From assembly GCA_902567235.1 (NCBI GenBank), contig CACFLX010000001.1:1-64000 (forward strand): 64,000 bases of DNA. The letters are read 5' to 3'. Of the stretch, positions 11,088 to 20,595 are shown in pieces; the stretch's first letter is position 1; every line of letters begins with the position of its first letter. The notes under the pieces were generated by a model. The model saw nothing but the letters and a program-made list of their open reading frames with translations, was not told the origin of the DNA and made no database searches. Source of the DNA: an uncultured Pelagibacteraceae bacterium. GTDB taxonomy: Bacteria > Pseudomonadota > Alphaproteobacteria > Pelagibacterales > Pelagibacteraceae. The position numbers were made by a program, and so were the translations under genes.

Positions 11088-12443
11088 ATGTCTGCAGAAA
11101 TATTAATAATTGATGATAACTCCGATATAAGAGAAATTTTAAATGATCTAATAATTGAAGCTGGATATTCGACAAGACTAGCTGCAAACTACAATCAAGC
11201 ATTAACAGAGATAGACAAAAAACTTCCAGATGTAGCAATAATTGATGTTAAATTAGATAAAGGTGATAATGATGGTATAGAACTTTTGAATCACATTAAA
11301 AATAAAAACAAAAATATTCCTGTAATAATTATTTCTGGTCATGCAAATATAGAGATGGCTGTAAAATCTTTAAAATCTGGAGCTTTTGAATTTATTCAAA
11401 AACCTTTTGATAAAAATAGATTATTAAATTTTATTAAAAGAGCTATTGAAAATTTAAATCTTAAAATAGAAAATGAAATTTTAGAAAACAAAATATTTCA
11501 CACATTTGATCTAATTGGAAAAAGTCATAATATTATTTCTATTAAGGATCAGATTGAAAAAGTTTCAGAGTCGGAAAGTAGAGTATTTATTTCAGGCCCC
11601 ACAGGATCTGGTAAAGAGTTAATTTCAAGAAAAATTTATAAAAAATCAAAAAGAAGAGATAAACCCTTTGTTATATTAAATGGTGCTCTACTAGATTCAG
11701 AAAAATATGAACTTGAATTACTTGGAGAAGAAAGAAAAGACGGTTCAATTTCTTATGGTGCTCTTGAAAAAGCCAGTGAAGGAATTTTATTAATTGACGA
11801 AGTTACCGATATTCCTTTAGATACTCAATCAAAAATTTTAAGAATTTTAATTGATCAAAAATTCAAAAGAATAAATGGATCTCATGATATCAAAGTTGAT
11901 GTAAGAATTTTTTCATCTACTAGCAAGGATATAAAAAAAGAAATTAAAGATGGAAATTTTAGAGAAGATTTGTTTCACAGATTAAATGTATTTAATATAA
12001 ATATAGATCCACTTAGTAAACGTATTGAAGATATTCCACTATTAGTAGAGTATTTTTTAGAAAACATTTGCAATAATTACAATATCAAGCCTTTCAAATT
12101 ACAAGATAACAACTATTTATTAAACTACAGCTGGCCTGGAAATGTTAGGGAATTAAGAAATTTAATTGAGAGAGTTACTATTCTTTCACAAGGTAAAGAC
12201 GATAATAGTGTTCTTAATATAATTAAAGAATCATTATCTCAAAGCGAAAGTGAAAAATTTTCTATTAGTGAAACACTTGATTATCCTTTAAGAGAAGCAA
12301 GAGAAAATTTTGAAAAAGAGTATTTAGTGACACAACTTAAGAAATTTTCAGGTAATATATCAAAAACTGCACGTTTTGTAGGAATGGAGAGATCTGCATT
12401 GCATAGAAAACTGAAGCTTCTGGGAGTTAAAGATTTTAATTAA
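11088..12443 (+). CDS. ntrX: Response regulator NtrX (AAA+ and Fis-type HTH)
   Basis: Receiver domain, Walker A GPTGSGKE, C-terminal GNISKTARFVGMERSALHRKLKLL. Confidence 0.92.
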   Translation: MSAEILIIDDNSDIREILNDLIIEAGYSTRLAANYNQALTEIDKKLPDVAIIDVKLDKGDNDGIELLNHIKNKNKNIPVIIISGHANIEMAVKSLKSGAFEFIQKPFDKNRLLNFIKRAIENLNLKIENEILENKIFHTFDLIGKSHNIISIKDQIEKVSESESRVFISGPTGSGKELISRKIYKKSKRRDKPFVILNGALLDSEKYELELLGEERKDGSISYGALEKASEGILLIDEVTDIPLDTQSKILRILIDQKFKRINGSHDIKVDVRIFSSTSKDIKKEIKDGNFREDLFHRLNVFNINIDPLSKRIEDIPLLVEYFLENICNNYNIKPFKLQDNNYLLNYSWPGNVRELRNLIERVTILSQGKDDNSVLNIIKESLSQSESEKFSISETLDYPLREARENFEKEYLVTQLKKFSGNISKTARFVGMERSALHRKLKLLGVKDFN

Positions 12444-13816
12444 TGAACATAATTATCTGTGGAGCTGGTAGGGTAGGATTTACAATAGCTAAGCTGCTAA
12501 CTGAACAAAATCATTCCGTCACCGTTATTGATCAATCAAGCGAAGACATACAAAAAATTAACGAAACTTTAGATGTAAAAGCAATAGTTGGTAAAGCTAC
12601 TTATCCTTCGATATTGGAAAAAGCAGATGCTTCAGATGCAGATATGATTATAGCGGTAACAAGAAATGATGAAATTAATATGCTCATTTGTCAAATAGCT
12701 TTTACAGCATTCAAAATACCAAAAAAAATTGCTAGAATAAGATCTCAAAATTACTTGGATCCTAAATTTTCTAAGTTATATAATAAAGAAAATTTACCTA
12801 TTGATGTTATAATTTCACCTGAAATAGAAATAGCTAAATCTATACTACGTAAATTAGAATCCCCAGGAGCGTTAGACAATATTCCTTTTGCTGATAATAA
12901 AATTAAACTTTTAGAAATTTTTATTGATGAAACATGTCCAATATCAGAAATTAAACTTAATGAGTTAACAAAAAAATTTCCTAAATTAAACGCAAATATA
13001 CTTGGCGTTATAAGAGATGAAAAATTTATTTTTCTAAAAAAAAATGATGTAATTAAAAAAAATGATAAAGCTTATGTAATAATAAATTCTCTACAAATTA
13101 AAGAAACTTTATCAGCATTTGGACATAATGAAAAAATTTCAAATAAAATATTAATTATTGGTGGTGGAAATATTGGTCTCAACCTTGCAAAAAATATTGA
13201 AAAAAGCTTTGAAGACGCAAGATTAAAAATTATTGAAAAAGATAAAAAAAGAGCTGAATTTATTGCAAATGAACTTAATAATACAATAGTTATCAATGGT
13301 AATGGTTTAGATGAGGATATTTTATCTGAAGTTAATCTTGAGGATGTTGAAACAGTAATAGCTTTAACAAACGATGATGAAGATAATTTAATGTTAAGTG
13401 TCCTCATCGAAAAGTTTTCTAAAAATAAAAAAACAATGGCTTTAATAAATAAACCAAATTATTCTATATTAAAATCTTCGCTTAAAATTGATGATCTAAT
13501 TGATCCTAGAATGACAACTGTTTCAAGTATATTAAAACATGTTCATAAAGGTACAATAGAAACAGCTTACTCAATATTAAACGGTGACTATGAAGTAATT
13601 GAAGCTGACATTATAGAAACATCTGAATTGATTAATAAAGAATTAAAAAATTGTGAATTACCAGATGAAATTAGAATTGGAGCAGTTCTTAGAAAAAATG
13701 AAATTATAATTCCAAGATCAGATTTTATATTTAAAAAAGAAGATACAGTAGTTTTTTTAACTAAGAAAGATCAATTGCCTTTAGTAGAGAGCATGTTTAG
13801 ATTGAGTCCAGTATAA
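12443..13816 (+). CDS. trkA: Trk system K+ uptake protein TrkA
   Basis: Two GxGxxG TrkA_N Rossmann domains (IICGAGRVGF, ILIIGGGNIG). Confidence 0.95.
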   Translation: MNIIICGAGRVGFTIAKLLTEQNHSVTVIDQSSEDIQKINETLDVKAIVGKATYPSILEKADASDADMIIAVTRNDEINMLICQIAFTAFKIPKKIARIRSQNYLDPKFSKLYNKENLPIDVIISPEIEIAKSILRKLESPGALDNIPFADNKIKLLEIFIDETCPISEIKLNELTKKFPKLNANILGVIRDEKFIFLKKNDVIKKNDKAYVIINSLQIKETLSAFGHNEKISNKILIIGGGNIGLNLAKNIEKSFEDARLKIIEKDKKRAEFIANELNNTIVINGNGLDEDILSEVNLEDVETVIALTNDDEDNLMLSVLIEKFSKNKKTMALINKPNYSILKSSLKIDDLIDPRMTTVSSILKHVHKGTIETAYSILNGDYEVIEADIIETSELINKELKNCELPDEIRIGAVLRKNEIIIPRSDFIFKKEDTVVFLTKKDQLPLVESMFRLSPV

Positions 13817-13821
13817 ACATT

Positions 13822-15228
13822 ATGAATAGATTTATCCTAAATTATTTAGGAGTTTTTTTTCTTCTGCTATCCATACTATCGTTCTTCAATATTATTTATT
13901 CTTATTATTTCAATTTATATTTGAATATAGATGCTTATTTTTATACGTTTTTAATTTCATCAATTATTGGAGGCACTTCATTTTTTAAAAAAGAAAATGA
14001 TCTTAGAATTAACATTTATTCAAAGATTTTTGTAGTAATCCTTGGTTATTTTTTAATACCACTAATTATTTCTATTCCATATTATTTAAGTATTTATAAT
14101 TTATCTTTCCTAAATTGCTACTTTGAATCAATTTCTGGATTTACGTCTACTGGCTTTACAGTATTTGAAAACATAAAACATCTTGATGAAAGTTTAATTC
14201 TGTGGCGATCTACTTCTCAATGGATAGGTGGTATTTATTTTTTATTCGCTATTTTACTTTTGATTGATATTTCAGATGATAGTTTAAAAAAATCTTTAAC
14301 TAATTTTATATCTTTCAATTATACTGAAATATTTAAACAATCTTTCAAAATTTTTATATTATATTCTATCCTAACTATTTTTTTATTTGTTTTTTTAAAG
14401 TTGATAAATCTAAGAACATTTGACTCTTTCAATATAGCAATGACTATAATTTCATCAGGTGGTTTTTTACCAGTCAATAATATTGAAAGTATTGTTAACA
14501 CAAATTTAAAAGAGATAGTTTTTTCTATTTTAATGCTTTTTTCATATTTTAGTTTATTTTTGTTTTATAATATTCTTTTTTTAAAAAACAAAAGCCTTAA
14601 TTTTTTTGCTGAAGACATTTATTTGTTTATTTATTTTTTAATTTTGTTAGTTATTTTTTTTGTTTTTTTTAATTCTGATTATAATTTTTCGTCAATACTT
14701 TTTTCCCTAACTAGCAGTATGTCTAATATTGGAATTTCATTTAATAATTCACATTCTAATTTGTGGTTTTTATTTTTAATAATAGTAATTATTGGTGGAT
14801 CATTCTTTTCTACAAGCTCTGGTATAAGGCTTATTAAAATATATTCATTAATTAAATATTCATTAAATGAAATTCTTTCTTATTCAAAACCAAATAATAT
14901 TTTTGCTAATAAATTTCATTTTGTTAATTTAAACATTGAACAAAAAGATATTAATAAATATTTTTTATCAATTTTAATATTTATGATTTCATTGCTTGTA
15001 ATCTCGTCACTTCTTTCAATTTTTGGAACAAGCTTTGAAAATTCTTTTAAACTTGGAATATTAACTCTAATGAATACTGTTAATTCAGCAATGTATGGAC
15101 TTAATAGTTTTGATTTTTCTGAATTAAATTCTTATTCAAAAGTCATTATGATGATATTTATGATTGTAGGAAGAGTTGAATTGTTAACAATATTGATTAT
15201 TGCTAAAAAATTTCTTTTTAAAAATTAA
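13822..15228 (+). CDS. trkH: Trk K+ transporter membrane subunit
   Basis: Polytopic; FESISGFTSTGFT P-loop; adjacent to trkA. Confidence 0.92.
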   Translation: MNRFILNYLGVFFLLLSILSFFNIIYSYYFNLYLNIDAYFYTFLISSIIGGTSFFKKENDLRINIYSKIFVVILGYFLIPLIISIPYYLSIYNLSFLNCYFESISGFTSTGFTVFENIKHLDESLILWRSTSQWIGGIYFLFAILLLIDISDDSLKKSLTNFISFNYTEIFKQSFKIFILYSILTIFLFVFLKLINLRTFDSFNIAMTIISSGGFLPVNNIESIVNTNLKEIVFSILMLFSYFSLFLFYNILFLKNKSLNFFAEDIYLFIYFLILLVIFFVFFNSDYNFSSILFSLTSSMSNIGISFNNSHSNLWFLFLIIVIIGGSFFSTSSGIRLIKIYSLIKYSLNEILSYSKPNNIFANKFHFVNLNIEQKDINKYFLSILIFMISLLVISSLLSIFGTSFENSFKLGILTLMNTVNSAMYGLNSFDFSELNSYSKVIMMIFMIVGRVELLTILIIAKKFLFKN

Positions 15229-15254
15229 ATTTATATTATATAACATCATTCAAT

Positions 15255-15331
15255 GCGCCCTTAGCTCAGCTGGATAGAGCAACGGTTTTCTAAACCGTGG
15301 GTCGGAGGTTCGAATCCTTCAGGGCGCGCCA
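15255..15331 (+). tRNA. tRNA-Arg(TCT)
   Basis: Acceptor GCGCCCT/AGGGCGC, D-arm AGCTCAGCTGGATAGAGC, anticodon loop TTTCTAA, TTCGAAT, encoded CCA. Confidence 0.96.
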
Positions 15332-15371
15332 TTTTTACCTATCTATTAAGCTTTTTTTAATATTGATGATA

Positions 15372-15447
15372 CCTCTTGTTTCTGCTTTACTTATATTAAT
15401 TCAAATTCAATTTTGAATTATTTGTTAACAAATAAATAAACAAGAGG
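15372..15447 (+). promoter_or_regulatory. Structured 5' leader of aapJ (candidate SD-sequestering structure)
   Basis: CCTCTTGTTT (15372-15381) is the exact reverse complement of AAACAAGAGG (15438-15447), which contains the aapJ SD. Inside it: hairpin TAATTCAAA-TTCAAT-TTTGAATTA (15397-15420) and palindrome TTTGTTAACAAA (15421-15432). Confidence 0.55.
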
Positions 15448-15455
15448 AATAAATA

Positions 15456-16496
15456 ATGTTTAAATTAATAAAACAATTGACTTCTTTAGCTGCAGTAGTT
15501 GCTATGTTGTTTGCTTTTACAACAGAATCTATGGCTGCTAAGAAATCAAAAACACTTAAAAACACTCAGAAAAAAGGTTTTGTAAGATGTGGTGTTTCTC
15601 AAGGTCTACCAGGATTTTCTAATGCTGATGCAGCAGGAAATTGGACTGGTGTTGACGTTGATGTATGTAGAGCAGTAGCTGCTGCAGTGCTAGGTGATGC
15701 GAACAAAGTTAAGTTCACTCCACTAAGTGCTAAAGAAAGATTTACAGCTCTAACTTCTGGTGAGATTGATATCTTATCAAGAAACACGACTTGGACACTT
15801 TCTAGAGATGCTGACATTGGTCTTACTTTCGTTGGAGTAAACTTTTACGATGGTCAAGGTTTTATGGTTAGAAAAAACTCAGGATATACATCTGTGAATG
15901 ATTTCAAAGATGGAATTTCTGCATGTACTAACCTAGGAACAACTACTGAGCTTAATATGAGAGACTTCTTTAATTCAAAAGGAATTTCTTATGAGCCAGT
16001 AACTTTCGAAAAAGCTGACGAAGTTGTTGCAGCATATGATGCTGGAAGATGTGATACTTACACAACTGACAAATCTGGATTAGCGGCTCAAAGAATTAAA
16101 TTGAGTGCTCCAGATGATCATATAGTTTTACCTGAAACGATATCAAAAGAACCTTTAGGTCCTGTTGTTCGTCAAGGTGATTCAGTATGGGAAGACATCG
16201 TAAGATGGTCTTTAAACGTTATGATCGAAGCTGAAGAATACGGTGTAACATCAGCAAATGCAGATTCTATGAAAACTTCTGACAATCCAGCTGTTAAGAG
16301 ATTAGTTGGTGCAGAAGGTGAATTAGGTGCAGCATTTGGTCTAGATAATGACTGGAGTTTAAGAATTATTAAACAAGTTGGTAACTATGGTGAAAGTTAT
16401 AAGAGAAATATAGCAGACACTGGTATTTTGCCTGATAGAGGTCCGAACGAATTATGGACAAAAGGCGGAATTCTTTACGTACCACCTGCAAGATAA
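15456..16496 (+). CDS. aapJ: General L-amino acid ABC transporter substrate-binding protein
   Basis: Signal peptide, RCGVSQGLPGFS and GFMVRK motifs; followed by AapQ/M/P-type genes. Confidence 0.92.
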   Translation: MFKLIKQLTSLAAVVAMLFAFTTESMAAKKSKTLKNTQKKGFVRCGVSQGLPGFSNADAAGNWTGVDVDVCRAVAAAVLGDANKVKFTPLSAKERFTALTSGEIDILSRNTTWTLSRDADIGLTFVGVNFYDGQGFMVRKNSGYTSVNDFKDGISACTNLGTTTELNMRDFFNSKGISYEPVTFEKADEVVAAYDAGRCDTYTTDKSGLAAQRIKLSAPDDHIVLPETISKEPLGPVVRQGDSVWEDIVRWSLNVMIEAEEYGVTSANADSMKTSDNPAVKRLVGAEGELGAAFGLDNDWSLRIIKQVGNYGESYKRNIADTGILPDRGPNELWTKGGILYVPPAR

Positions 16497-16515
16497 TTTT
16501 TATCTAATAATCTTT

Positions 16516-16547
16516 AAAAAGGGCTAGATTTTTCTAGCCCTTTTTTT
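16516..16547 (+). terminator. Rho-independent terminator/attenuator between aapJ and aapQ
   Basis: AAAAAGGGCTAGA-TTTT-TCTAGCCCTTTTTTT. Confidence 0.9.
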
Positions 16548-16569
16548 ATAGTATTTCATTTTTTAATTT

Positions 16570-17721
16570 ATGAATTTTAAGCTAAACAAAATAATTCCAC
16601 AATTAGTAACATTATTAGCTGTAATTTTAGTTTTTGGATTTTTAACCTATAACGCCCAAGTTAATATGGATAATAGAGGGATTGAGTTTGGTTTTGGTTT
16701 TTTATCTCAAGAATCTTCTTTTGATGTTCAATTTTCATTAATTGATTATGATGGATCACATTCTTACGCAAGAGCGTATTTAGTTGGATTATTAAATACT
16801 CTTTTAGTTGCTTTTATTGGAATTATATTATCAACAATTCTAGGTATAATAGTTGGAATAGCACGTCTTTCACCAAATTATTTAATTGAAAGAACAGCAG
16901 CATTTTATGTAGAATTTTTTAGAAATGTTCCTTTACTATTGCAGATATTTTTTTGGTACTTTGCAGCACTTAGAGCATTACCTTTACCACAAGATACTGA
17001 ACCAATGTTTGGAGTTTTTTTCTTAACAATTAAAGGTTTATTTGTTCCTAGATTTGTTTGGGAAAATCTAGATATATTTTTTTATTCAATAATTGCTGCA
17101 ATAATTTCTATTATAGTAATTAGAAACTATGCCAGAAAGTTACAAGAAAATGAAGGAAAACAACTACCGGTATTTTCTATTTCAGTAGGCTTATTTATAA
17201 TTTTACCATTATTAACTTTTTTAATTGGTGGAGTTTCGTTAAATTTTTCAGTTCCTGTATTGGAACAAATGTCAAATACATCATTTAAATACAAAGGTGG
17301 CCTTGGAATACCTCCCGAGCTTATTGCCCTGACGCTAGCGTTAGGTCTTTATACTGCAACATTTATCGCAGAATGTGTTAGAGCTGGTATTCAAGGGATT
17401 AGCAAGGGCCAAAAAGAAGCCGCAGCATCTATTGGTTTAACTCCCAGACAAATTTTAAAATTAGTTGTTATGCCTCAAGCACTAAGAATTATAATTCCAC
17501 CTACTACAAACCAATATTTAAATTTAACAAAAAACTCTTCTCTTGCTGCAGCTATAGCTTACCCAGATTTAGTTTTAATTTTTGCAGGTACAGCGTTAAT
17601 GCAAACAGGAAGAGCTATTGAAATAGTTTCTATAACTATGTTCACCTATTTGTCAATAAGTTTATCAATTTCAGTTTTAATGAATTGGTACAATAAAAAA
17701 ATAGCGATTAAAGAAAAATAA
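16570..17721 (+). CDS. aapQ: Amino acid ABC transporter permease AapQ
   Basis: EFFRNVPLLLQIFFWYF and EAAASIGLTPRQ motifs. Confidence 0.93.
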   Translation: MNFKLNKIIPQLVTLLAVILVFGFLTYNAQVNMDNRGIEFGFGFLSQESSFDVQFSLIDYDGSHSYARAYLVGLLNTLLVAFIGIILSTILGIIVGIARLSPNYLIERTAAFYVEFFRNVPLLLQIFFWYFAALRALPLPQDTEPMFGVFFLTIKGLFVPRFVWENLDIFFYSIIAAIISIIVIRNYARKLQENEGKQLPVFSISVGLFIILPLLTFLIGGVSLNFSVPVLEQMSNTSFKYKGGLGIPPELIALTLALGLYTATFIAECVRAGIQGISKGQKEAAASIGLTPRQILKLVVMPQALRIIIPPTTNQYLNLTKNSSLAAAIAYPDLVLIFAGTALMQTGRAIEIVSITMFTYLSISLSISVLMNWYNKKIAIKEK

Positions 17722-18992
17722 TGAATAAATTAAATTTTTTAAGACCTGATATTGAGAATATAAAAACTTATTTATACTTAGGTATTTTTTTAATTTTTAT
17801 TTCTATTTTAGATGTTTCCTTAAACGCTTTTTTTAATACTAATATTACATCATTTTTACCAAATTTTATTAGTTTCTTATTACCTTTAATTTTAGGAACT
17901 GTAGGCTTACATTTTATTAGAATTGAATTTTCGGGTATTAAAAATTTAGATTTATTAAATAAAAATATTAACACTAATGCATTTAATGCAGTTTTAACTC
18001 TACTAATTATTTTTGCGATTATAAAATCACTTCCAGCATTCCTTAGTTGGTTTTTTATTGATGCAACTATATCGGGAGATACAAAAGAAGCTTGTACTGG
18101 AACAGGAGCTTGTTGGACGTATATAAAAATTTGGTTAAATAGATTTATATACGGAATGTATCCAAATGAACTTCAATGGAGAATTAATATATCATTCATT
18201 GCTTTAATAGCTTTAGCTTTTGTTGGTTTACTTCCTTCTGAAAAAATAAAGAAATTTTTAACTTTATATTATGTTGTTATTTATCCAGTTATAGCATTTA
18301 TATTAATTTACTATTTAATTTCAGGAGGTGCGTTTGGTCTTGTGTGGGTTGAAACAGGCGCCTGGGGAGGTTTGTCATTAACATTTATAGTTTCTTTTTT
18401 CTGCTTAATTTTTTGTTTTCCTGTTGGAATGTTTTTAGCTCTTGGAAGAAGATCTGATTTACCAACTGTTAGATATATTTCAGTTGGTTTTATAGAATTT
18501 TGGAGAGGTGTTCCTCTTATAACAGTTCTATTTATGTCATCTGTTATGTTTCCAATGTTTTTACCAGAAGATTTTTTTATGGATAAGCTTGTAAGAGTAA
18601 TTATTGCTATTTCTTTATTTGAAGCAGCATATGTTGCTGAAGTAATAAGAGGAGGATTACAAGCATTACCACGTGGTCAATATGATGCTGCAAAATCATT
18701 AGGTATGGGATATTGGAAAATGCATATTTTCGTAATTTTACCTCAAGCATTAAAATTAGTTATTCCAGGAATTGCTAATACTTTTTTAGCTTTAGTAAAA
18801 GATACACCGCTAATTTTTGTTGTTGGTTTATTAGAAATAGTAGGAATGTTAAATTTAGCAAAAACTAATCCCAAATGGCTAGGTTATGCAATGGAAGGTT
18901 ATGTTTTTGCAGCAATAATTTTCTGGATTATTTGTTATGCAATGAGTAAATATAGCTACAATTTAGAAATAAAATATAAAACTGATAGATAA
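17721..18992 (+). CDS. aapM: Amino acid ABC transporter permease AapM
   Basis: [14 protein letters not shown] and [11 protein letters not shown] motifs; after aapQ. Confidence 0.93.
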   Translation: MNKLNFLRPDIENIKTYLYLGIFLIFISILDVSLNAFFNTNITSFLPNFISFLLPLILGTVGLHFIRIEFSGIKNLDLLNKNINTNAFNAVLTLLIIFAIIKSLPAFLSWFFIDATISGDTKEACTGTGACWTYIKIWLNRFIYGMYPNELQWRINISFIALIALAFVGLLPSEKIKKFLTLYYVVIYPVIAFILIYYLISGGAFGLVWVETGAWGGLSLTFIVSFFCLIFCFPVGMFLALGRRSDLPTVRYISVGFIEFWRGVPLITVLFMSSVMFPMFLPEDFFMDKLVRVIIAISLFEAAYVAEVIRGGLQALPRGQYDAAKSLGMGYWKMHIFVILPQALKLVIPGIANTFLALVKDTPLIFVVGLLEIVGMLNLAKTNPKWLGYAMEGYVFAAIIFWIICYAMSKYSYNLEIKYKTDR

Positions 18993-18994
18993 AA

Positions 18995-19729
18995 ATGTCT
19001 GATCCAATAATTAAAATAGAAGGTATGAATAAATGGTTTGGAGATTTTCAAGTTTTAAAAGATATTGATTTAGAAGTAGAAAAAAATAAAAAAATTGTTG
19101 TTTGTGGACCTTCAGGATCAGGAAAATCAACTCTTATAAGATGCATCAACAGATTAGAAGAGCATCAAAAAGGTACAATTATAGTTGACGGAACTGAACT
19201 GACAGAAAATACAAAAAATATAGAAGCAATTAGAGCAGAAGTTGGAATGGTTTTTCAGCAGTTTAATTTATTTCCACATCTGTCCATACTAGATAACTGC
19301 ACGTTAGCACCTGTTTGGGTTAAAAAAATGCCAAAAAAAGATGCAGAAGAACTTGCAATGAAACAATTAGAGCAAGTTCAAATTGCTGACCAAGCTAAAA
19401 AATTTCCTGGTCAATTATCAGGTGGTCAACAACAGAGATGTGCAATCGCTAGAGCTTTATGCATGGAACCTAAAATTATGTTATTTGACGAACCAACATC
19501 AGCACTTGACCCAGAAATGATTAAAGAAGTGCTTGATGCAATGGTTAATTTAGCTAAGGCAGGTATGACTATGATAGTTGTAACTCATGAAATGGGCTTT
19601 GCAAAAGAAGTAGCAGATGAAGTTATTTTTATGGATGAAGGAATGATAGTTGAAAAAGCAGAAACTAAAGATTTTTTTGCAAACCCAAAAAATGACAGAA
19701 CTAAACTGTTTTTAAGTCAAATACTATAA
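18995..19729 (+). CDS. aapP: Amino acid ABC transporter ATPase AapP
   Basis: [35 protein letters not shown]. Confidence 0.95.
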   Translation: MSDPIIKIEGMNKWFGDFQVLKDIDLEVEKNKKIVVCGPSGSGKSTLIRCINRLEEHQKGTIIVDGTELTENTKNIEAIRAEVGMVFQQFNLFPHLSILDNCTLAPVWVKKMPKKDAEELAMKQLEQVQIADQAKKFPGQLSGGQQQRCAIARALCMEPKIMLFDEPTSALDPEMIKEVLDAMVNLAKAGMTMIVVTHEMGFAKEVADEVIFMDEGMIVEKAETKDFFANPKNDRTKLFLSQIL

Positions 19730-19897
19730 CCTTTCTAAACTACAATAGTCTTATTTTCTTAATAAAATAGCTATTTAAGTTCTTGACATATATTCGGCAT
19801 ATAGCTCATTTTTATAAAAATTAATAAATTTTCTTATTGCAGTACCTTTAAAAAATTAGTTCAATTGTACTTTATAAAATATTTAAGAGGGGTCTTA

Positions 19898-20269
19898 ATG
19901 GAAGATAATTTTAATAAACACTTAGGCAATAAGTTAAAACTAAGAAGATTAGCACTTGGTTTAACTCAAACTAAAGTAGCAAAAGCTATAAACGTAACGT
20001 TTCAACAAATACAAAAGTACGAAAAAGGAACTAATGGAGTAAGTTCGATAAGGCTATTACAACTTTCAAATTATTTAAAAGTTCCAATAAATTACTTTTT
20101 TGAAGATTTTTCAGAGTATTTAATAAATATAGAAAAATCTAAAGAAGGACATATGACGATAAACTATAATTTTTTGTTGAAATTATATAGTGAGTTAACA
20201 GCTGAACAAAAAGTTAAATTTAGTAAATCACTAGAAGGAACAGTAAATAATATTTCAAAGGCAGTTTAA
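19898..20269 (+). CDS. XRE/Cro-type HTH transcriptional regulator
   Basis: KLKLRRLALGLTQTKVAKAINVTFQQIQKYEKGTNGVS; ATG at 19898 has an upstream AGAGG, so a shorter start than the track (19865) is likely. Confidence 0.88.
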   Translation: MEDNFNKHLGNKLKLRRLALGLTQTKVAKAINVTFQQIQKYEKGTNGVSSIRLLQLSNYLKVPINYFFEDFSEYLINIEKSKEGHMTINYNFLLKLYSELTAEQKVKFSKSLEGTVNNISKAV

Positions 20270-20273
20270 TTTT

Positions 20274-20349
20274 TGGCTCCTCGGGCAGGACTCGAACCTG
20301 CGACCAATTGATTAACAGTCAACTGCTCTACCAACTGAGCTACCGAGGA
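20274..20349 (-). tRNA. tRNA-Asn(GTT)
   Basis: Reverse strand TCCTCGGTAGCTCAG...CTGTTAA...GTTCGAGTCCTGCCCGAGGAGCCA. Confidence 0.96.
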
Positions 20350-20399
20350 ATGTAAAAACCTGAACTTACTTTTTTTCAAAATTAAAACAAGATTTATTT

Positions 20400-20473
20400 T
20401 GGAGGCCACGCCCAGAATCGAACTGGGATACAAGGATTTGCAATCCTCTGCGTAACCATTCCGCCACGTGGCC
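20400..20473 (-). tRNA. tRNA-Cys(GCA)
   Basis: Reverse strand GGCCACGTGGCGGAATGGTTACGCAGAGGATTGCAAATCC...CGTGGCCTCCA. Confidence 0.96.
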
Positions 20474-20595
20474 ATTTAATTTCATATTAAATTAACTTGA
20501 ACGTATTTGTATATAAAAAATTTGCAATTAGTCTATTAAATAAACTACTAAAATTATTGTTAATTCATATTATTAAATTATAAACTTAAAATACC

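Noticed and set aside
20266-20475. 69-aa minus-strand ORF
   Set aside because: It spans tRNA-Asn and tRNA-Cys; an artefact of the tRNA sequences.
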